64,000 nt of DNA from Nissolia schottii (lineage: Eukaryota; Streptophyta; Magnoliopsida; Fabales; Fabaceae), in NCBI GenBank assembly GCA_003254905.1, contig QANU01028836.1, forward strand, positions 624,029-688,028. The letters are read 5' to 3'. A program made the translations under genes and the position numbers. The notes below the pieces were generated by a model, which did not search any database, was not told where the DNA came from, and saw nothing but the letters and a program-made list of their open reading frames with translations. Below are positions 1 to 12,678 of this stretch, piece after piece (position 1 is the first letter of the stretch; every line of letters begins with the position of its first letter).

Positions 1-1641
1 CACAAGAAAAGTATTGATAAATGAGGTGATAACTAAAGCAACCTTGTTTCTCAACTACAGTTTCATAAAAACAAATTTAAAAGAAAGAAAAGAAAAAACA
101 AGGCTAACTAATTCGAAATCTTTTGTGAATTTCCAATTCGTATTAATCATTATTTCTCAACTACTCATGGGCTGAGACCAAACACAATCATGAAAGACAT
201 TAGGGTGTTTAATTAAAAAAATTGCAGCACTAGTGAATTAATCATTTCAGCCTTATACTTAAAGTAAAATCAAATATTGAGCTTAAAAATATTTAAAAAA
301 AATTTGGACAATAGTATAGTTAAATAATTATAGGAACGGAATATAAGTATTTTAGTGAGGCCGGATTCATGTCTATATTCGAGTCCTACTCTCGATAATA
401 TAATACCCACCTCACTGAATGTAAAGATTAAGCATTATTTTCGTGGTTCTCAACAATTGGATGCATAACCCAACAATTCTCAATCTCATTCTCTTGACAA
501 TTCTCAAATCACAGCCTTTTTCATATATTAAAGCTCTCTCAATTATTAGATGCAATATTAACACATAATGTAACGTGACATCTAATGCGATGTAGCTATA
601 TACTTGTCTTGTATCGTAGTGTGGCAAAAAAATCCACTTTTGGAATCCACAAGACATAGTTTTTATGTTTGAAGTAACGCCTCCAATTTTAGAATACTAG
701 AGAGACGTTAGATGCACTTCGAAGATATTGGATATTGATTTCCCAAGGCATAGATTATGTGGCATCATGGTTGCTAAGTTCACAGCGGGTCCCATATGAA
801 GCACGCGAGGAACCAAATTAGTAAAGAAATTTTTTAATATGATTTCAACACTAGTTTTATATGATCATGTATTGTCACTCATTTTTAGTATATAGGTAAT
901 ACCTAATGACTTGTTTAATTTAAATGTTCAATGCAATTTAGCCTAAGATGACACACAATACTTCATTACTTTTTGATGTAAGACCTTTTTTTATTAAGTA
1001 GAGTTAATTAAAAGTGTAATCTTTAATAAAGTATGCTCCCTGATATAAAAAATGAACACTTTAATTGACCAAAAATTTTATAATACTATTTAAGGTTACT
1101 TTCAATTTGTCAACCCCACAAAATTTATGTCTTAATTTTAAAAGCATAGTCTTTACTAAAATCAATACTTTATTAAAAGTGTAACATTTCTTCTAATATA
1201 TTATATATAAAGAAGGGGAATTAATCGTTGTTGTTGATGGTAGACACCTAGCCAACCAAATATATATACAATTATAAAGTAAGATTGTGATAATTTTATA
1301 CTGTAATCCAATCATATATTGTAACACAAATAAAAGTAATTTATTTTCACATTAATTATCTCAAAAGTTTCACATCTAATTTTATATGATTTGATGATAG
1401 TGTCAAACTTTTCTAATTACACCAGCGAGCACCACATCAAAATTAATATGAAAAAAAAAGTCAAAGATTAAAGTTAAGATTTTGTGTTGAGTTAGAGTAT
1501 AATATTGTCTTGTGTGTACCCTTTTTTTTTCATGAACCAGGTAATAAATTTGGCCTTAAGTAGAAAGTTTAGCACTTCGTGATTTTATTTCGAAATGTTA
1601 GTGATTTTCTTGATGTTTACATACTAATTGAAAGATTTTAA

Positions 1642-1681
<40 letters not shown>

Positions 1682-2722
1682 AATTCAGGTTCTATTAAAA
1701 AAAATATTTTGATTCAACTTAAAAAAAAAATTGGCATTAAATATTTTGATTTTATTTTAAAAAATAATTAAAAATAATTAATTTTTGTATTTAGTATTAA
1801 TTAATATAAAATTAGAAGGTAGGAGTGATAATAGATTAATTAGACAATGAATTAACTTTTAGCTGAGGGTAAATTAGGAATATAGGAGAAAAAGTCACGA
1901 AGTGACAATAGTTACTCTCTAATTTTTTATAGAATTCATACTTGTATTAGATTACATTAAATAGCATGAGTATACATACTATATTATACTATTTTGACAA
2001 TTGAGTTTTAACCAAATTTATTAGTGAGTTAATGTTCATTTTCGCCTCAAATTATAAACTTAAGTCATTCCTAAAATTTAAAAGGTGACCTTTATAAGTT
2101 AAATTAATCATTCAATTTATTATCATTATCGCCGTGTTGTTATATTTTTGTTAATTTGTCACATTAAATGAAACTGTGATAATAATTAAGGTTGTATGAC
2201 ACCACTAAAGGCTAAAAATATAATTGTTAGAACACTTGAGACTAGAAATCTCAGTTTTGCAACTGTAAACGCTTCAAGGACCTCATTTGTAGTTTTGGTG
2301 CTGCCACAACTCATATATGGTTTAATTGTTATTACAATCTCTTTTAATGTGACAAATCGACGAAATCATGAGAATGCAATAATGTTAATATACAGCATTC
2401 AACTCGTTCTTAAATTCCAATAATGAACAAAATGACTAATATTTATAAGACTATTGAGTTAGCGAATCCCATGATTTTGATCCCGGACAAATTACACAAG
2501 CACGCGCGTACATATCAATGTGCAATGTTCCCCCCCCAACCCTACTCTCACAGGGTGACACATCAATTCAACCATCACGCCTATCCACTTCTCCACCTAT
2601 ACATCCTTTCCAACAGAGCTTCACCATCATTACATTACAACTTCTCAATTCCCCCAACATTTTGAAATTCAAAATACTACTAATATAAACATTCATCCAA
2701 CATTTTTTGTGTGTACCATACC
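1..2722. other. AT-rich intergenic region upstream of the esterase gene
   Basis: No credible coding gene is seen. The stretch is AT-rich with short homopolymers and a (TA)n run at about 1647-1679. Around 310-420 there is a short segment with a tRNA B-box-like string (ATTCGAGTCC, about 379-388) that could be a SINE remnant. The last 60 bases hold AT-rich TATA-like sequence (around 2680-2690) before the esterase start, but no promoter element can be assigned with certainty. Confidence 0.6.
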
Positions 2723-5171
2723 ATGGCACCCTTCATGTCTATCCTCTCATGTTTTCAGCTTCGTGTTATGCTACTATTAGCATTAACATTAGCACTGCCA
2801 CATCGTGCCTCGTGTTCCAACTCTATGGACATTTTCATCCTCGCGGGACAGAGCAACATGGCCGGCCGCGGAGGCGTGAGGAACGCCAAATTCTGGGACA
2901 AAAATGTCCCTCTGGAATGCAGGCCCAACCCATCAATCTTGAGGCTAAACTCGGAACTCCAATGGGAACCGGCGCGTGAGCCGCTCCACGCGGACATCGA
3001 CGTCGGGAAAACCTGCGGGGTGGGGCCGGGGATGCCCTTCGCAAACGAGGTTCTGCGAAGGGTAAAATGGGAAAGAAGAAATATTAGTAGCATAGGTTTG
3101 GTGCCATGTGCCAAGGGTGGGAGTAAAATTGTGGAGTGGGAAAAGGGAATGAGATTGTATGACGAGTTAGTTAGGAGAGCGAGTGCGGCAGTTACTACAG
3201 GCGGCGGCGGCGGGAGGGTGAGGGGTTTGTTGTGGTATCAAGGGGAGAGTGACACTGTGAGGGAAGATGATGCTTTGGGTTATAGGGAGAGGTTTGAACA
3301 GTTTGTTTTGGATTTGAGGGAGGATTTGGGGCTTCCTTCTCTGCTTGTTATCCAGGTTAGTATTAGTAGCTTCAATTTTTTTTATTGATTGGTTCCCCCC
3401 TCTCTCTCTCTACATGACTTTGTTTTTTTTTTCTTCTCTAGCTTGGTTAACGTTTGAATTGAATCCGATTGATGTACTGCTAAATAAGAGGTTAATTTTT
3501 CATTTCTTTTCATTCTTTTAGCTGATATGGTAACTTTATGATTGAATGAATGCTGGTATATAAAAGTTGTATTGGAATTTATTTGTCAAAACATTAGTGT
3601 CATGTAAATTTATTCATATTCTATTGAATGTTTGACTTTTACAATAGTAAATATGAGAGTTAAAATATGTTTATTGACGTTACAAAATTGGGTTGAATTA
3701 GTTTCCGTGTGTATAAATTAAACACTAATTAATAACCTTTAAATGGATAACACTCATCATCAGGATATATTTTTGCGTGATACATTTTATTAAAGATGGT
3801 CTTGTTATAAGAGAGGATCACATCCTTATCAATCTCTCTCTCTCTTCTTTTTTTTTTAATTATTATCATTATTATTATGGTTTTCCATCATTTGATCCGG
3901 TTACCTTTTTCTGATGCACCTTCATGTTTTCAAATATATACAGTATTTTTGGGGAATTATAATTGCTTTTGTTGGTGCTGTTTTGTCTTCTAGCGTTCTA
4001 ACGGGATTTCTTGAAGAACAGGAACGACTGAGGAAGGTCACACACCCTGTATTTAAAATTGCAACGTTCTTATTATTCTCTTCCCACATGTTACTTTTGA
4101 TAAATATAAGCATATTATAAAAAATTAATTAATTTGTACATACTCAAAATACATTAAGCGTTTAAATTAAATTGTCTTTTAATAAATATTATAAAAAATT
4201 ATAATATAATTAATATAACAATAACAAACTCATTATAAATAGAGATATAATTCTAAAGTAATAATTAATATTTTTTAATCTAATTAAATGAGAATTAACT
4301 TTAAATAAAATCTTGAATAAAAGTAGCATATAAAAGTGAACAGAGAGATTACATGATATTTTGAGTGCCTTGAGGCCTTTTATTCAAATTTTATAGCGAT
4401 TCACATGATTTCAAACTCGAATTACTAATGACATCCAACTGTATCAATAAATGTGCCCACGCATATGTTTGTGTGATCCGTTTTCTTCTATTTTTTCAGA
4501 AAAAAAAGAAAATGTTTTACCAAGTTATTTGAAAACAATTAATTTCAAGAGTAAATTATATTGACATCTTACGACATCAGACAATGTTATGAATATTATG
4601 AGCTGATTTACAGAAATATATATTCATCTCCCTTGAAGTTTATGCGATATTACGTTAATACCTTTATATTTTAGTGAACAATGATATTAAGTATCTATCT
4701 AGGCACGAAATTGAATATCCTATAAAGATGTCTGTATAGAAATGACAAATTAAAGAGTGTCATATATAATATTGACTAACCTCTTAGAATTTCAGCATAA
4801 TTTATCCTGACCTGATAACCAATTTTTATATAAAGTGCATTCTATTTAGTTATTGTTTCTTGTAATACACTTTCATCCTACACATCATTTAATGCACCAA
4901 ATTGAAAAAGTAATTAAAATGTTTTTGTTTGTTTATGCAGGTAGCACTTGCATCAGGGGAAGGCAAATTCATTGAGAAAGTGAGAGAAGCTCAATTGGAG
5001 ACAAGGCTTCACAATGTGAAGTGTGTTGATGCCAAGGGATTGCCCCTCAAGGCAGATAAACTTCACCTCACCACAATGTCTCAGGTTCACTTAGGCATTA
5101 GGTTAGCACATGCATATATTGCTTCCACCAGCCATCATCAATTCAATCACTCACTCAAATTGTATGGCTGA
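2723..5171 (+). CDS. SASA-family carbohydrate esterase-like protein, two exons
   Basis: Exon 1 is 2723-3355 and exon 2 is 4941-5171. The intron (3356-4940, 1585 bp) starts GT and ends TGCAG, phase 0, giving 287 aa. The start chosen is the ATG at 2723 in a strong plant context (ACCATGGC); the frame is open upstream only from a GTG. Residues 1-31 look like a signal peptide with a long hydrophobic core, so secretion is inferred. The rest matches the plant family annotated as probable carbohydrate esterase (SASA/DUF303, related to sialate O-acetylesterases). Visible signatures are the GQSNM block with nucleophile Ser44, the WYQGESD block at 171-177, and a D-x-x-H pair (Asp250, His253) encoded by exon 2. 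These SGNH-type residues suggest an intact hydrolase that removes acetyl groups from sugars or cell-wall polysaccharide; the exact substrate is unknown. The Gly/Ala-rich loop at 155-164 is poorly conserved sequence. Confidence 0.92.
3356..4940 (+). other. Large intron of the esterase gene
   Basis: The intron is AT-rich with CT runs (about 3397-3412 and 3834-3846). It holds an exon-like GC-richer patch at about 3993-4036, preceded by a T-rich tract ending in AG and followed by GT, that encodes a short hydrophilic stretch with no match to the host gene. No mobile element with clear ends was recognised. Confidence 0.6.
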
Positions 5172-5186
5172 GGATTGCAAATTTTG

Positions 5187-5521
5187 GAGAAATTCTCGTG
5201 CAGTGCAATTATGGAGGATTAGGTTGGATCATGCTTTGATTGTATATATAGAATGACATTTCAGTTTTCAATATTAAGTGGACCCTCCACTAACTCTAAA
5301 ATGTCATTCTCTATTTGATCAGAGTACAGTCCAACCTCATACTAATTACAGAGGTCGGATTATTTCAGAGAAATTCTTGTCTACTTACGAAGTATCAGCC
5401 TTGATTATGCTCTGATCGTACGTATAATGACATTTCAATTTTAAATGTTAAGAAGACTCACCACTAAATTTGAAGTGTCGTTTTATGTTTGGTCGGAACG
5501 TTGTCCAATCTAATACTCCAT
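5187..5521. repeat. Tandem pair of palindromic MITE-like units after the esterase stop
   Basis: Two related units lie head to tail with a period of about 182 bp (from 5187 and from 5369). Each begins with a shared GAGAAATTCT-type string and contains a near-palindrome. The first runs 5221-5337, with arms starting AGGTTGGATCATGC and ending CCAACCT and an inner arm AGAATGACATTT paired with AAATGTCATTCT. The second runs about 5401-5521 with the same plan but more divergence. They begin 16 bp after the stop codon, so they probably lie in the 3' UTR and could fold into long hairpins in the transcript. Confidence 0.7.
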
Positions 5522-6439
5522 GAACACATGCGATTCTTTTTTGCATATTAGCCTGGATACTTAATGTTATTATTGGCCAAGTATCACAATCACAAAGGGT
5601 GAAAAATGATATCCTAATCTCTGTTGTTAGTTTTATCTAAATATATACATCAGGAATTCAGGATGAGTGCTTGAAATGAAAGTTAGCAATGGTTGTATCT
5701 TATACAAATACCTAGCTGCAATAACCAAAAGTAACATAACTAACTTCTGGCATCTAAATTCATTCAACTGTTTTGGATGTCAAGATCAAATTCCAATTAG
5801 TTTCATCTTTCTTACATATTCAAGAATGTTTAAACTGGAGAGAATGTAGATTAAGCATAAGTTTGACATGGGGTAAAAATAGTGATACATAAAAAATTCA
5901 GAGATTGGTTTTCTCTACCATTTTATCAATAAATTTAATCAGTAAACTTTCTCACTCAATTTTTTTTCTTAATCTTTGGTCTAAAATTGTTCCAAATAGA
6001 GCCCACTTTGACTTGGTCCATGTTTCACCGATTAATTTTTTGTCATGAGTCCAAAAAGTCTTATGGGCCGAAAAAAACCTACAACACCTAAACATAAATA
6101 GAGCACCAACTCGTGGGCTAAGTGTCATAGCTCTCTTCTTTTCTCTCGTTGTTAGAATTAAGGCCTAGCAATTTGTGTTTCTTCAAAGGGTAACATCCCC
6201 CGACCAAAACATAAAACATAAATAGATAAAGAATAATATTATTTGTATATTTATTTGTCATGGACACTTGACACTCACACTCATAAAAGCATAGAGTCCA
6301 CCACAAAAAAAAAGTAGTAGTCTGAATGCTCTTGTGTGAGTGTAAGTGTTGAGTATTTACTAAAAGTAGATACACAAATAACATTATTGATAAATAAAAG
6401 ACTTAAAGCATGAGGAATTGGTTAAGATTAAAAAAAAAT

Positions 6440-6545
6440 AATCTCCTAAAAAAATCCCTACTCTCTTCATAGGCCTTTAGTTAGGCTGAGTTGGGTTCTT
6501 AGTAATAGGATTTTGATACTTATGGTTCAATCATCACCAAAAAGT
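6440..6545 (+). repeat. SINE-like element, 3' part
   Basis: This segment shares its order of strings (TTAGTTAGGCTGAGTTGGG, then a TAATAGGATT-type spacer, then GGTTCAATCA) with the fuller copy at 33330-33520. Only the 3' half is present, as expected of a 5'-truncated retroposed copy. The family name is not known to me. Confidence 0.4.
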
Positions 6546-7123
6546 AAAAATTTGTGATTTAAGTAGCAACACTCCTTCAAACAAACAAAGAAAAAAGAGT
6601 TAATGTTTAAGTAGGTCTCTCAAAAATGTCTCAATGTTTAACTTGGTCCCTAAAAAAAATTAAAGTATCAATTTTATTCCTAAAAAATTTTCTCAAGGAC
6701 AATTTAGTCCTTGAAACGTTTTTTCACAGCCCATCAATAGTCCCTAAAAGAGTTGGACAAAGGAGCTAAGTTAATTAAAAAAATTTAAAAACTATGTTGA
6801 CACTTAAATTTTTTTAAGTCCAACTTAGACATTAACACTAAAAAAAAAGGGGTAGGAACTCTCCTCGTCCTTGTGATAATGATTGAATTTACTGTACAAA
6901 TAGCCCTATAAATGCTTCTATTTTTTCTGGAACATAAGCTTGCGTAGAATTGACCAAACAAAGAAGCTAGGTGGCATAGTACGTGACCCCTGTAATCAAT
7001 GATAAAGAAGGTCTATGGTAGGCTACATGACCCTAGTTTCCCATGATTGTGGTTTGAGAAGAAAAAAAAAAACAATTGTACTATGGTTTCATGCCGAGGG
7101 GTTGAGGAACCTAATACATCAAA

Positions 7124-8300
7124 CCCGGGGTAGTTCACAAAATTTGTTTAACATTTTTACGAATAGCATTTTCATAAATGATATTATTAAGAATGACTTT
7201 TTTAAAAATGACATTTAAACATGTCTGGTTTATAGATTAAATATTTAAAAATTTTATAAAAAGATGTCTTTGAATGAATTATTCCTACATTTAGTTGTCA
7301 CTAACATTCTTGAGAATATTTTTTATTTTTTCAAAAATACCCCAAACTAATTAAAATAAAAAATTGATCATTACACATATTAAACTGATATTAATATAAT
7401 TTACATACAACTAAATATTTTTTCAATTACCTAAAAATTATTTATTCTCTCAACTTTCTCAACTTTTTAGTAGTTAGAAATAATTATATAATTTTCCTTA
7501 TTTTTCATGCTACATGTAATTACTCAAATTCCATGCAAAATATTTGACACTAGCAAAAAAAAAAAAAAAGAACAAATAAAAAATAGAGGAAAAAAATAGA
7601 GCAAAAGAATATAATAAATTATACAAAAATTATGCTCAAACAAAACAAACAAAAAAAAATAGCAAAAAAAAAAAACATAGCCACCGAAAATAGAGCAAAA
7701 AAATGAAAACATGGCCAAAATAGTAGTTCACGAAATGCGTACCACTCAGTGCCTGCAGTGGTGACGGAGGACGCGGTGGATGTCGAAGGATGTGGAGGCT
7801 GTAGACGACGATGGAGGGCATGGTTGCGGGCAATGCGAACATCGTGAGAGAGGCTGCAACCGTACGCGGGAGGACGTCAGATGATGTGTCACCGACAGCC
7901 TACTACTATTGTAGTGTAGTGGCGGACGTTGCTGGTGCAGTGGCAAACGAAGGGAAGCAAATAGGACAACGTCAAATCTGAAATGGGAGAGGTTGAAATG
8001 GGAGAGATCGATGATGATTAGGTTAAGTTTTGGGAGGGTAAAATTGGGTTTTAAATTTTAATTGAGGGTGAGTTTATAAATAAACATTTTCAACAACATT
8101 CCTTTCCCATGAGAATGTTAGAATCCCATGGGGAATGTGTGATTAGAAAAATGGGAAAAATGAGTGTTTTTGTATTCTTGGGAATGTGACTTTCTCATAA
8201 AATTTTTTTATTCTGCGAATCAAATGCAGAAATCTGTCATTCCCAAGCTCAAATTCCCGAGAATGCTGACAAATTTTGCGAACCACATGGGGCCTAACAA
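7124..8300. mobile_element. Putative non-autonomous DNA transposon with long diverged inverted ends
   Basis: The left end (GGTAGTTCACAAAATTTGT, about 7127) is matched on the other strand by the right end around 8265-8300 (GTGGTTCGCAAAATTTGTC). Further in, both arms carry a TAACATTCT-x3-GAGAAT-type string. A GC-rich core at about 7745-7985 stands out from AT-rich arms. I could not settle the exact ends or a target duplication, so superfamily (hAT or Harbinger-like) is left open. Confidence 0.4.
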
Positions 8301-10229
8301 TAATCTTCTTTTCCATTGATTCTCTCATTAATTGAAAATGACATAAATTAACAATATTTGTACATTAAAAGTAGCACTAAAAATAAAGAGTTTAACTATA
8401 CTATAATCTAATTAAATCTTCTCGTATACATGATTCTTAAAGATAGATGTAAGAGTCAAACATATTTATTGATTTGTGAAGATGATTGATAGCATAAAAC
8501 AGGTTTCACATTGTCAGTGTATACTAATTAAACTTAAATAAATGTTAAGGTAAATTACATTGAGCTCCCCTGGATTGTGTTTGGTACTAGGGACAAAACA
8601 AATGGATAAAGATAGAGAAAATTTCATTCCCTCTGGGCCCCAATTTTGAGTCCCCTACAATAAATTTTCTATCCCTTCTTTCCTAGTTTTAATATCCGCA
8701 TGTCTCTATCCTTCTGTCCTATCTTTGGTATCAAATGCAACCCAGATGTTTAGTATGATTACAGTGACCTACCCTTTACCTTTGAAAATTACATTTGCAT
8801 CCCTTGATGTTCACTAACCTTCCTGAATGCGTGTAAGAGAGGACCAAAGGGGGATAGTGAAGTCGCGTAAGCAAGAGCTAAAGGGAGATGTAAAAAGTCC
8901 GTTGAGCGTAAAAATGTTAGAGACATACTTAACAAAGCATCTTAATAACAAATAGTGTCTAATTATGTTATTATTGGTCAGGTATCTTTTTTCCCCCAAA
9001 AAACATGCAAGGGTTTCACCCATTGAGATTTTTCTAGAGTTTTTAGTGAGGTATTTCCTTCCTGATGGCTTTTGAATATTTGTAATGGTGATCCTTATAT
9101 TCCTCTTTTTTTGTGGAATAAAATTTACTCTAACTCATTGAGAAAATAAAAATTGTTATCATTAGGGAGATCGATTTTTATCACAGAATGTGAGTTAAAT
9201 TTTAAAGTAGAGAAAATATTAGTGTAATTTCTCTAAAAGTGAGAGGGGATCACTATAATTTATCTTTAATATCTATAAATCAATAAAGTGGATTTTATGC
9301 TTAAGATTTATGATGATTTAAGATTTATAGCATTAACCTTTCACTCTCTCCTCAAAAGTATGTTCCATTAGAGTAAAAGTGGTGAAAGTTTTTGTGAGTA
9401 ATGATGTTGATGTGTAAATTATACATATGAATAAGGCTTAGATGCACTGGGCAATGCTCCTTATTACAAAAAAATGGAAATTTTTTACTATAATGCCCTT
9501 ATTACTCAAACAAATTATTAAAATGTCCATATTTCAAAACATATTACAGGGATACATCTATTTTGGCCAGCATGACACTTGTGAACCATTATACTCTCCT
9601 TAGTGCATCACAAAATAAAAGTTGAAGGTGCATCTAAGCCGTAACCGAATTTTTCACTCATTTTAACCCCCAACTAAACAAACCCCTACGTATTGTGAGA
9701 TTTTCACCAAAATATCATCTTCCATTCCAATAAACTCTAGAAAAATAGGCCCACTTTGAACTGGACCGTACTTGATCAGGATCAACTTGTTATTGTGACA
9801 GTGTATTTATTATGCATAGTCACTAGTCAGCATAGTGGACCATTGCAATATATGTTGGAACAATCTTAGCACATCAAGGACCAGACAAAAGCTGTGTCAT
9901 ATATATAATTACAAAATTACAGAGCGATCTTGGTGCCCGGCCAGCAAGGCTCACACCGTACCGATCAATATATATAATAAGCTTTGTATTTTTCTTTAAT
10001 CCAATTACTCGCATTTTTAAGTTTTGACATTATTCTGTCTTGCTGAGTCTGCATGCTATACTGCATTAACCTTTTGTTGAGAAAAAAATTATAAAATTAT
10101 ATCAATTTTTGTACACCCCAAATGTAACTTCTTACCTACCAATAGAAATTACAATACCTTTTATATAATAGTTTAATTATTAGGCATTGACTATTTAATA
10201 CTCTCATCTAATTAAATAATATCGTATAA

Positions 10230-10531
10230 ATAAAAATATTTGATTCTTTTATTTATTACAAAAATTCATGTAAAATAATTTAATTGAATGGTGATATAAA
10301 ATAATTTATATTATGAGTGCATATTAATTAATGTATCAACAAAAGTGGAGGAAATTAATGTAAAGGAAAACATTGAAATAGAATTTGATTTTTTTATTTA
10401 TTACTTAAAAATACATACATTTAAAATAATTTAATTGAATGATGATATAAAATAATTTATATTATGAGTGCATATTAATTAATGTATCAACAAAAATGGA
10501 GGAAATTAATGTAAAGGAAAACATTGAAATA
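10230..10531. repeat. Two-copy tandem duplication, 151-bp period
   Basis: The string GAAATTAATGTAAAGG occurs at 10351 and again at 10502, and the preceding AT-rich block, including ATTATGAGTGCATATTAATT, is nearly identical in both copies. The last 90 bases of each unit are almost unchanged, suggesting a fairly recent local duplication. Confidence 0.8.
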
Positions 10532-11617
10532 GCAGAAGATTTATATTCCTGCTAGTTAAAATAAACAAATAAATATAAGGTGTCTATTTGATGAAAATTC
10601 AAGACCAAAAACTCCAGCAAGAGTAGCCACCTCAGACAAGACGTGTCTAGAGCTAGTCCTTCACAAAATAATGAGCTACCATTGCGATCTATGATAATTG
10701 AAGTATGGGACCTGCATATTAATATTTTGGAAATTATTATATAATAAAGGAAATGCAGTTCATGCTCCAATGTGTCAGCTTGCCGCTTCATAGTAAAATG
10801 ACTCAAACCCACAAATCATGAGAAATATTTACATGCTTCTAGAGCATGTTTAATGAGTGATGTAAGAACATTCTTAGTTATTAATTTTGGTTATTATTAG
10901 TCTACCGTTGATATTGTGAAAGATCCTCCGGTGGAGAGTAGGAGTTTCAAAGGGATGACTTTATGGTTTCTTTCTTTCCTTTTGAGGCGTTAGCCTTTTT
11001 GGTATTTTTTTTATTTTTGCCGCTTAAAAAAATGTTGAACTTGTATTGTATTAAATTGTAATTCTCTTTCATTACCAAAACAAAATCGTAATACTTGAGC
11101 CATTTTGTGGAAGGACATGAATATGCAAACAATGTGCAATGATGCACTATTCTTCATGGAAAACAATGTGACCCCTCCACTATTTATTTATTTACACGAG
11201 AGTATAAACTCTTTTAAATTCAGATAAATTAGTATAAAAAACGATCAAAGAATCATAGTTGGTAATTGGCTTTATATCAAGCATACCGGAAGCCCTTCTA
11301 TTATAAAGATATCATCTTTATTTTTCATAAGGCAAGAGTCAGCATATATCAAAGCCTACTTTTTGAGCTCCAACTATTCATAAAGATCATACTTTCATCA
11401 TAGAAAAGATCGGGAAGCATGGGTCTTTGATTAAAACACATTTCTGATGTACAGGATCCTCAATTATGAGACAAGTATAGAGCATATTATATGTTTATGA
11501 TGCCCCCTATCTTCTTGTCTTTTTATTCTTTAGAAGAGCATGATTGATATAAAGAATCAAGTGTTCAAGAAAAAGGAGAAGTGTTTAGAAGGCCATGAGT
11601 ATAAAGCAAACTGAGAT

Positions 11618-11673
11618 TTTATTTTCTACAAACTTCGATGATCTTAAGAGAAGGAGGAACCCTCTATTTATAG
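11618..11673 (-). promoter_or_regulatory. Pararetroviral pregenomic-type promoter with nearby poly(A) signal
   Basis: On the minus strand a strong TATA box (CTATAAATAGAGG) lies at 11661-11673. An AATAAA occurs about 38 bases downstream of it (11618-11623). A TATA box followed closely by a poly(A) signal is typical of caulimovirid pregenomic RNA promoters, where the signal is ignored on the first pass and used at the end of the terminally redundant transcript. It lies beyond the polymerase region, where such a promoter is expected. Activity is unknown. Confidence 0.55.
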
Positions 11674-11939
11674 AAAGAGGCATCTACATAATGACAAACT
11701 AAGTTGATAAGGTTTAGTACAACTTACAAAACACTTTAAACTCGCAACACACATGTATTTTACAAGGACAAACAACTAAAAGTAACTTTAATAAAGTGAC
11801 ATCTCTTAGAAAACAATGCAAGGGCTAGTGACTATGAGAGAGATTCTGGTCTTCCAAATACTCTTCTTTGTCTTCTTCTTCTTCTTCCATTCTTTCCAAT
11901 AATTTTCAAGCATCCGTTCCAGTCTACTTTCTTTATACT

Positions 11940-12365
11940 CAGACCATCCTTAAGAATCTTGCATCTCTTAATCAATCTTTGGCTTGTCTTGTTCAACCTT
12001 TGGTTCTACAGTTGGCTTAAAATCATTAGTTTCATATTCTCCTAGTGGGTCCCATTCTGCAGGAACACAAATAATATCTAAAGGCTTTAGCCGTCCACAA
12101 GTGGAAATGATATGAAGGAATTTAATATCAAATCCATTTATCTGGTGCAAATAATAAATGAATTCTTATTTGTACAATGGCGAAGTGGCATCCATCATAA
12201 AGTATTTGAAGAAATAGGTTCCACAATTTCTGGCTTGATTTTGGGTCCAAAGCATCTTGGTCCGTGGATGCTGAAAGTATGGCCGGTGAAGAATATATAC
12301 AGAAACCAACTCCTTGGTTTGTTCTTCATCCATTTTTCATATGTTAAACCAGGACAATTCTAGTT
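11940..12365 (-). pseudogene. Pararetrovirus tail region, unrecognised
   Basis: Open segments in at least two minus-strand frames lie between the RNase H end and the promoter. One segment (11968-12150) is rich in Lys, Glu and Pro near its end; another frame upstream of it is interrupted by stops. The position would fit the last open reading frame of a caulimovirid, but I see no motif that proves it. Confidence 0.4.
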
Positions 12366-12678
12366 CTAGGTCTATTTTCCAGCTATAAATTGGCTAATAC
12401 TATTCCAGAGTATTCCATAATAGACTTCCTTTGTTATCTGACTTATCTTCTAAGAAGGTTTTCATTTTGAATGTTGGAAGCATGATAGCATAGTTGTAAA
12501 TCATTGTGACACACCATAAAAACTATCTATTAGATTCTAAGAATGGATTCCCCATAAAAATTGAGAAAATATTAAGATAAGGGGCTACAAGACTAAACCA
12601 ATGTTAGTTAGGCTCAATCTTGGTTTTTTGGAGAGAAATGGATAGGTAACGAAACATTTGTGTTGTAGCGAATTCCTT

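Larger units (their letters stand above)
5530..11280. other. Intergenic region with degenerate repeats, no gene
   Basis: No coding gene can be supported. Contents are described in separate entries: a SINE-like 3' fragment near 6440-6545, a sequence with repeated GTCCCTAAAA-type strings at about 6600-6840, a diverged long-inverted-repeat element at about 7124-8300, and a two-copy tandem duplication at about 10230-10531. The remainder is AT-rich sequence in which I see nothing recognisable. Confidence 0.55.

Noticed and set aside
2711-2722. Upstream GTG start for the esterase
   Set aside because: Plants use ATG, and the ATG at 2723 has an excellent context followed by a signal peptide.
2755-3114. 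Minus-strand open frames over the esterase exon
   Set aside because: They are shadows of the well-supported plus-strand gene.
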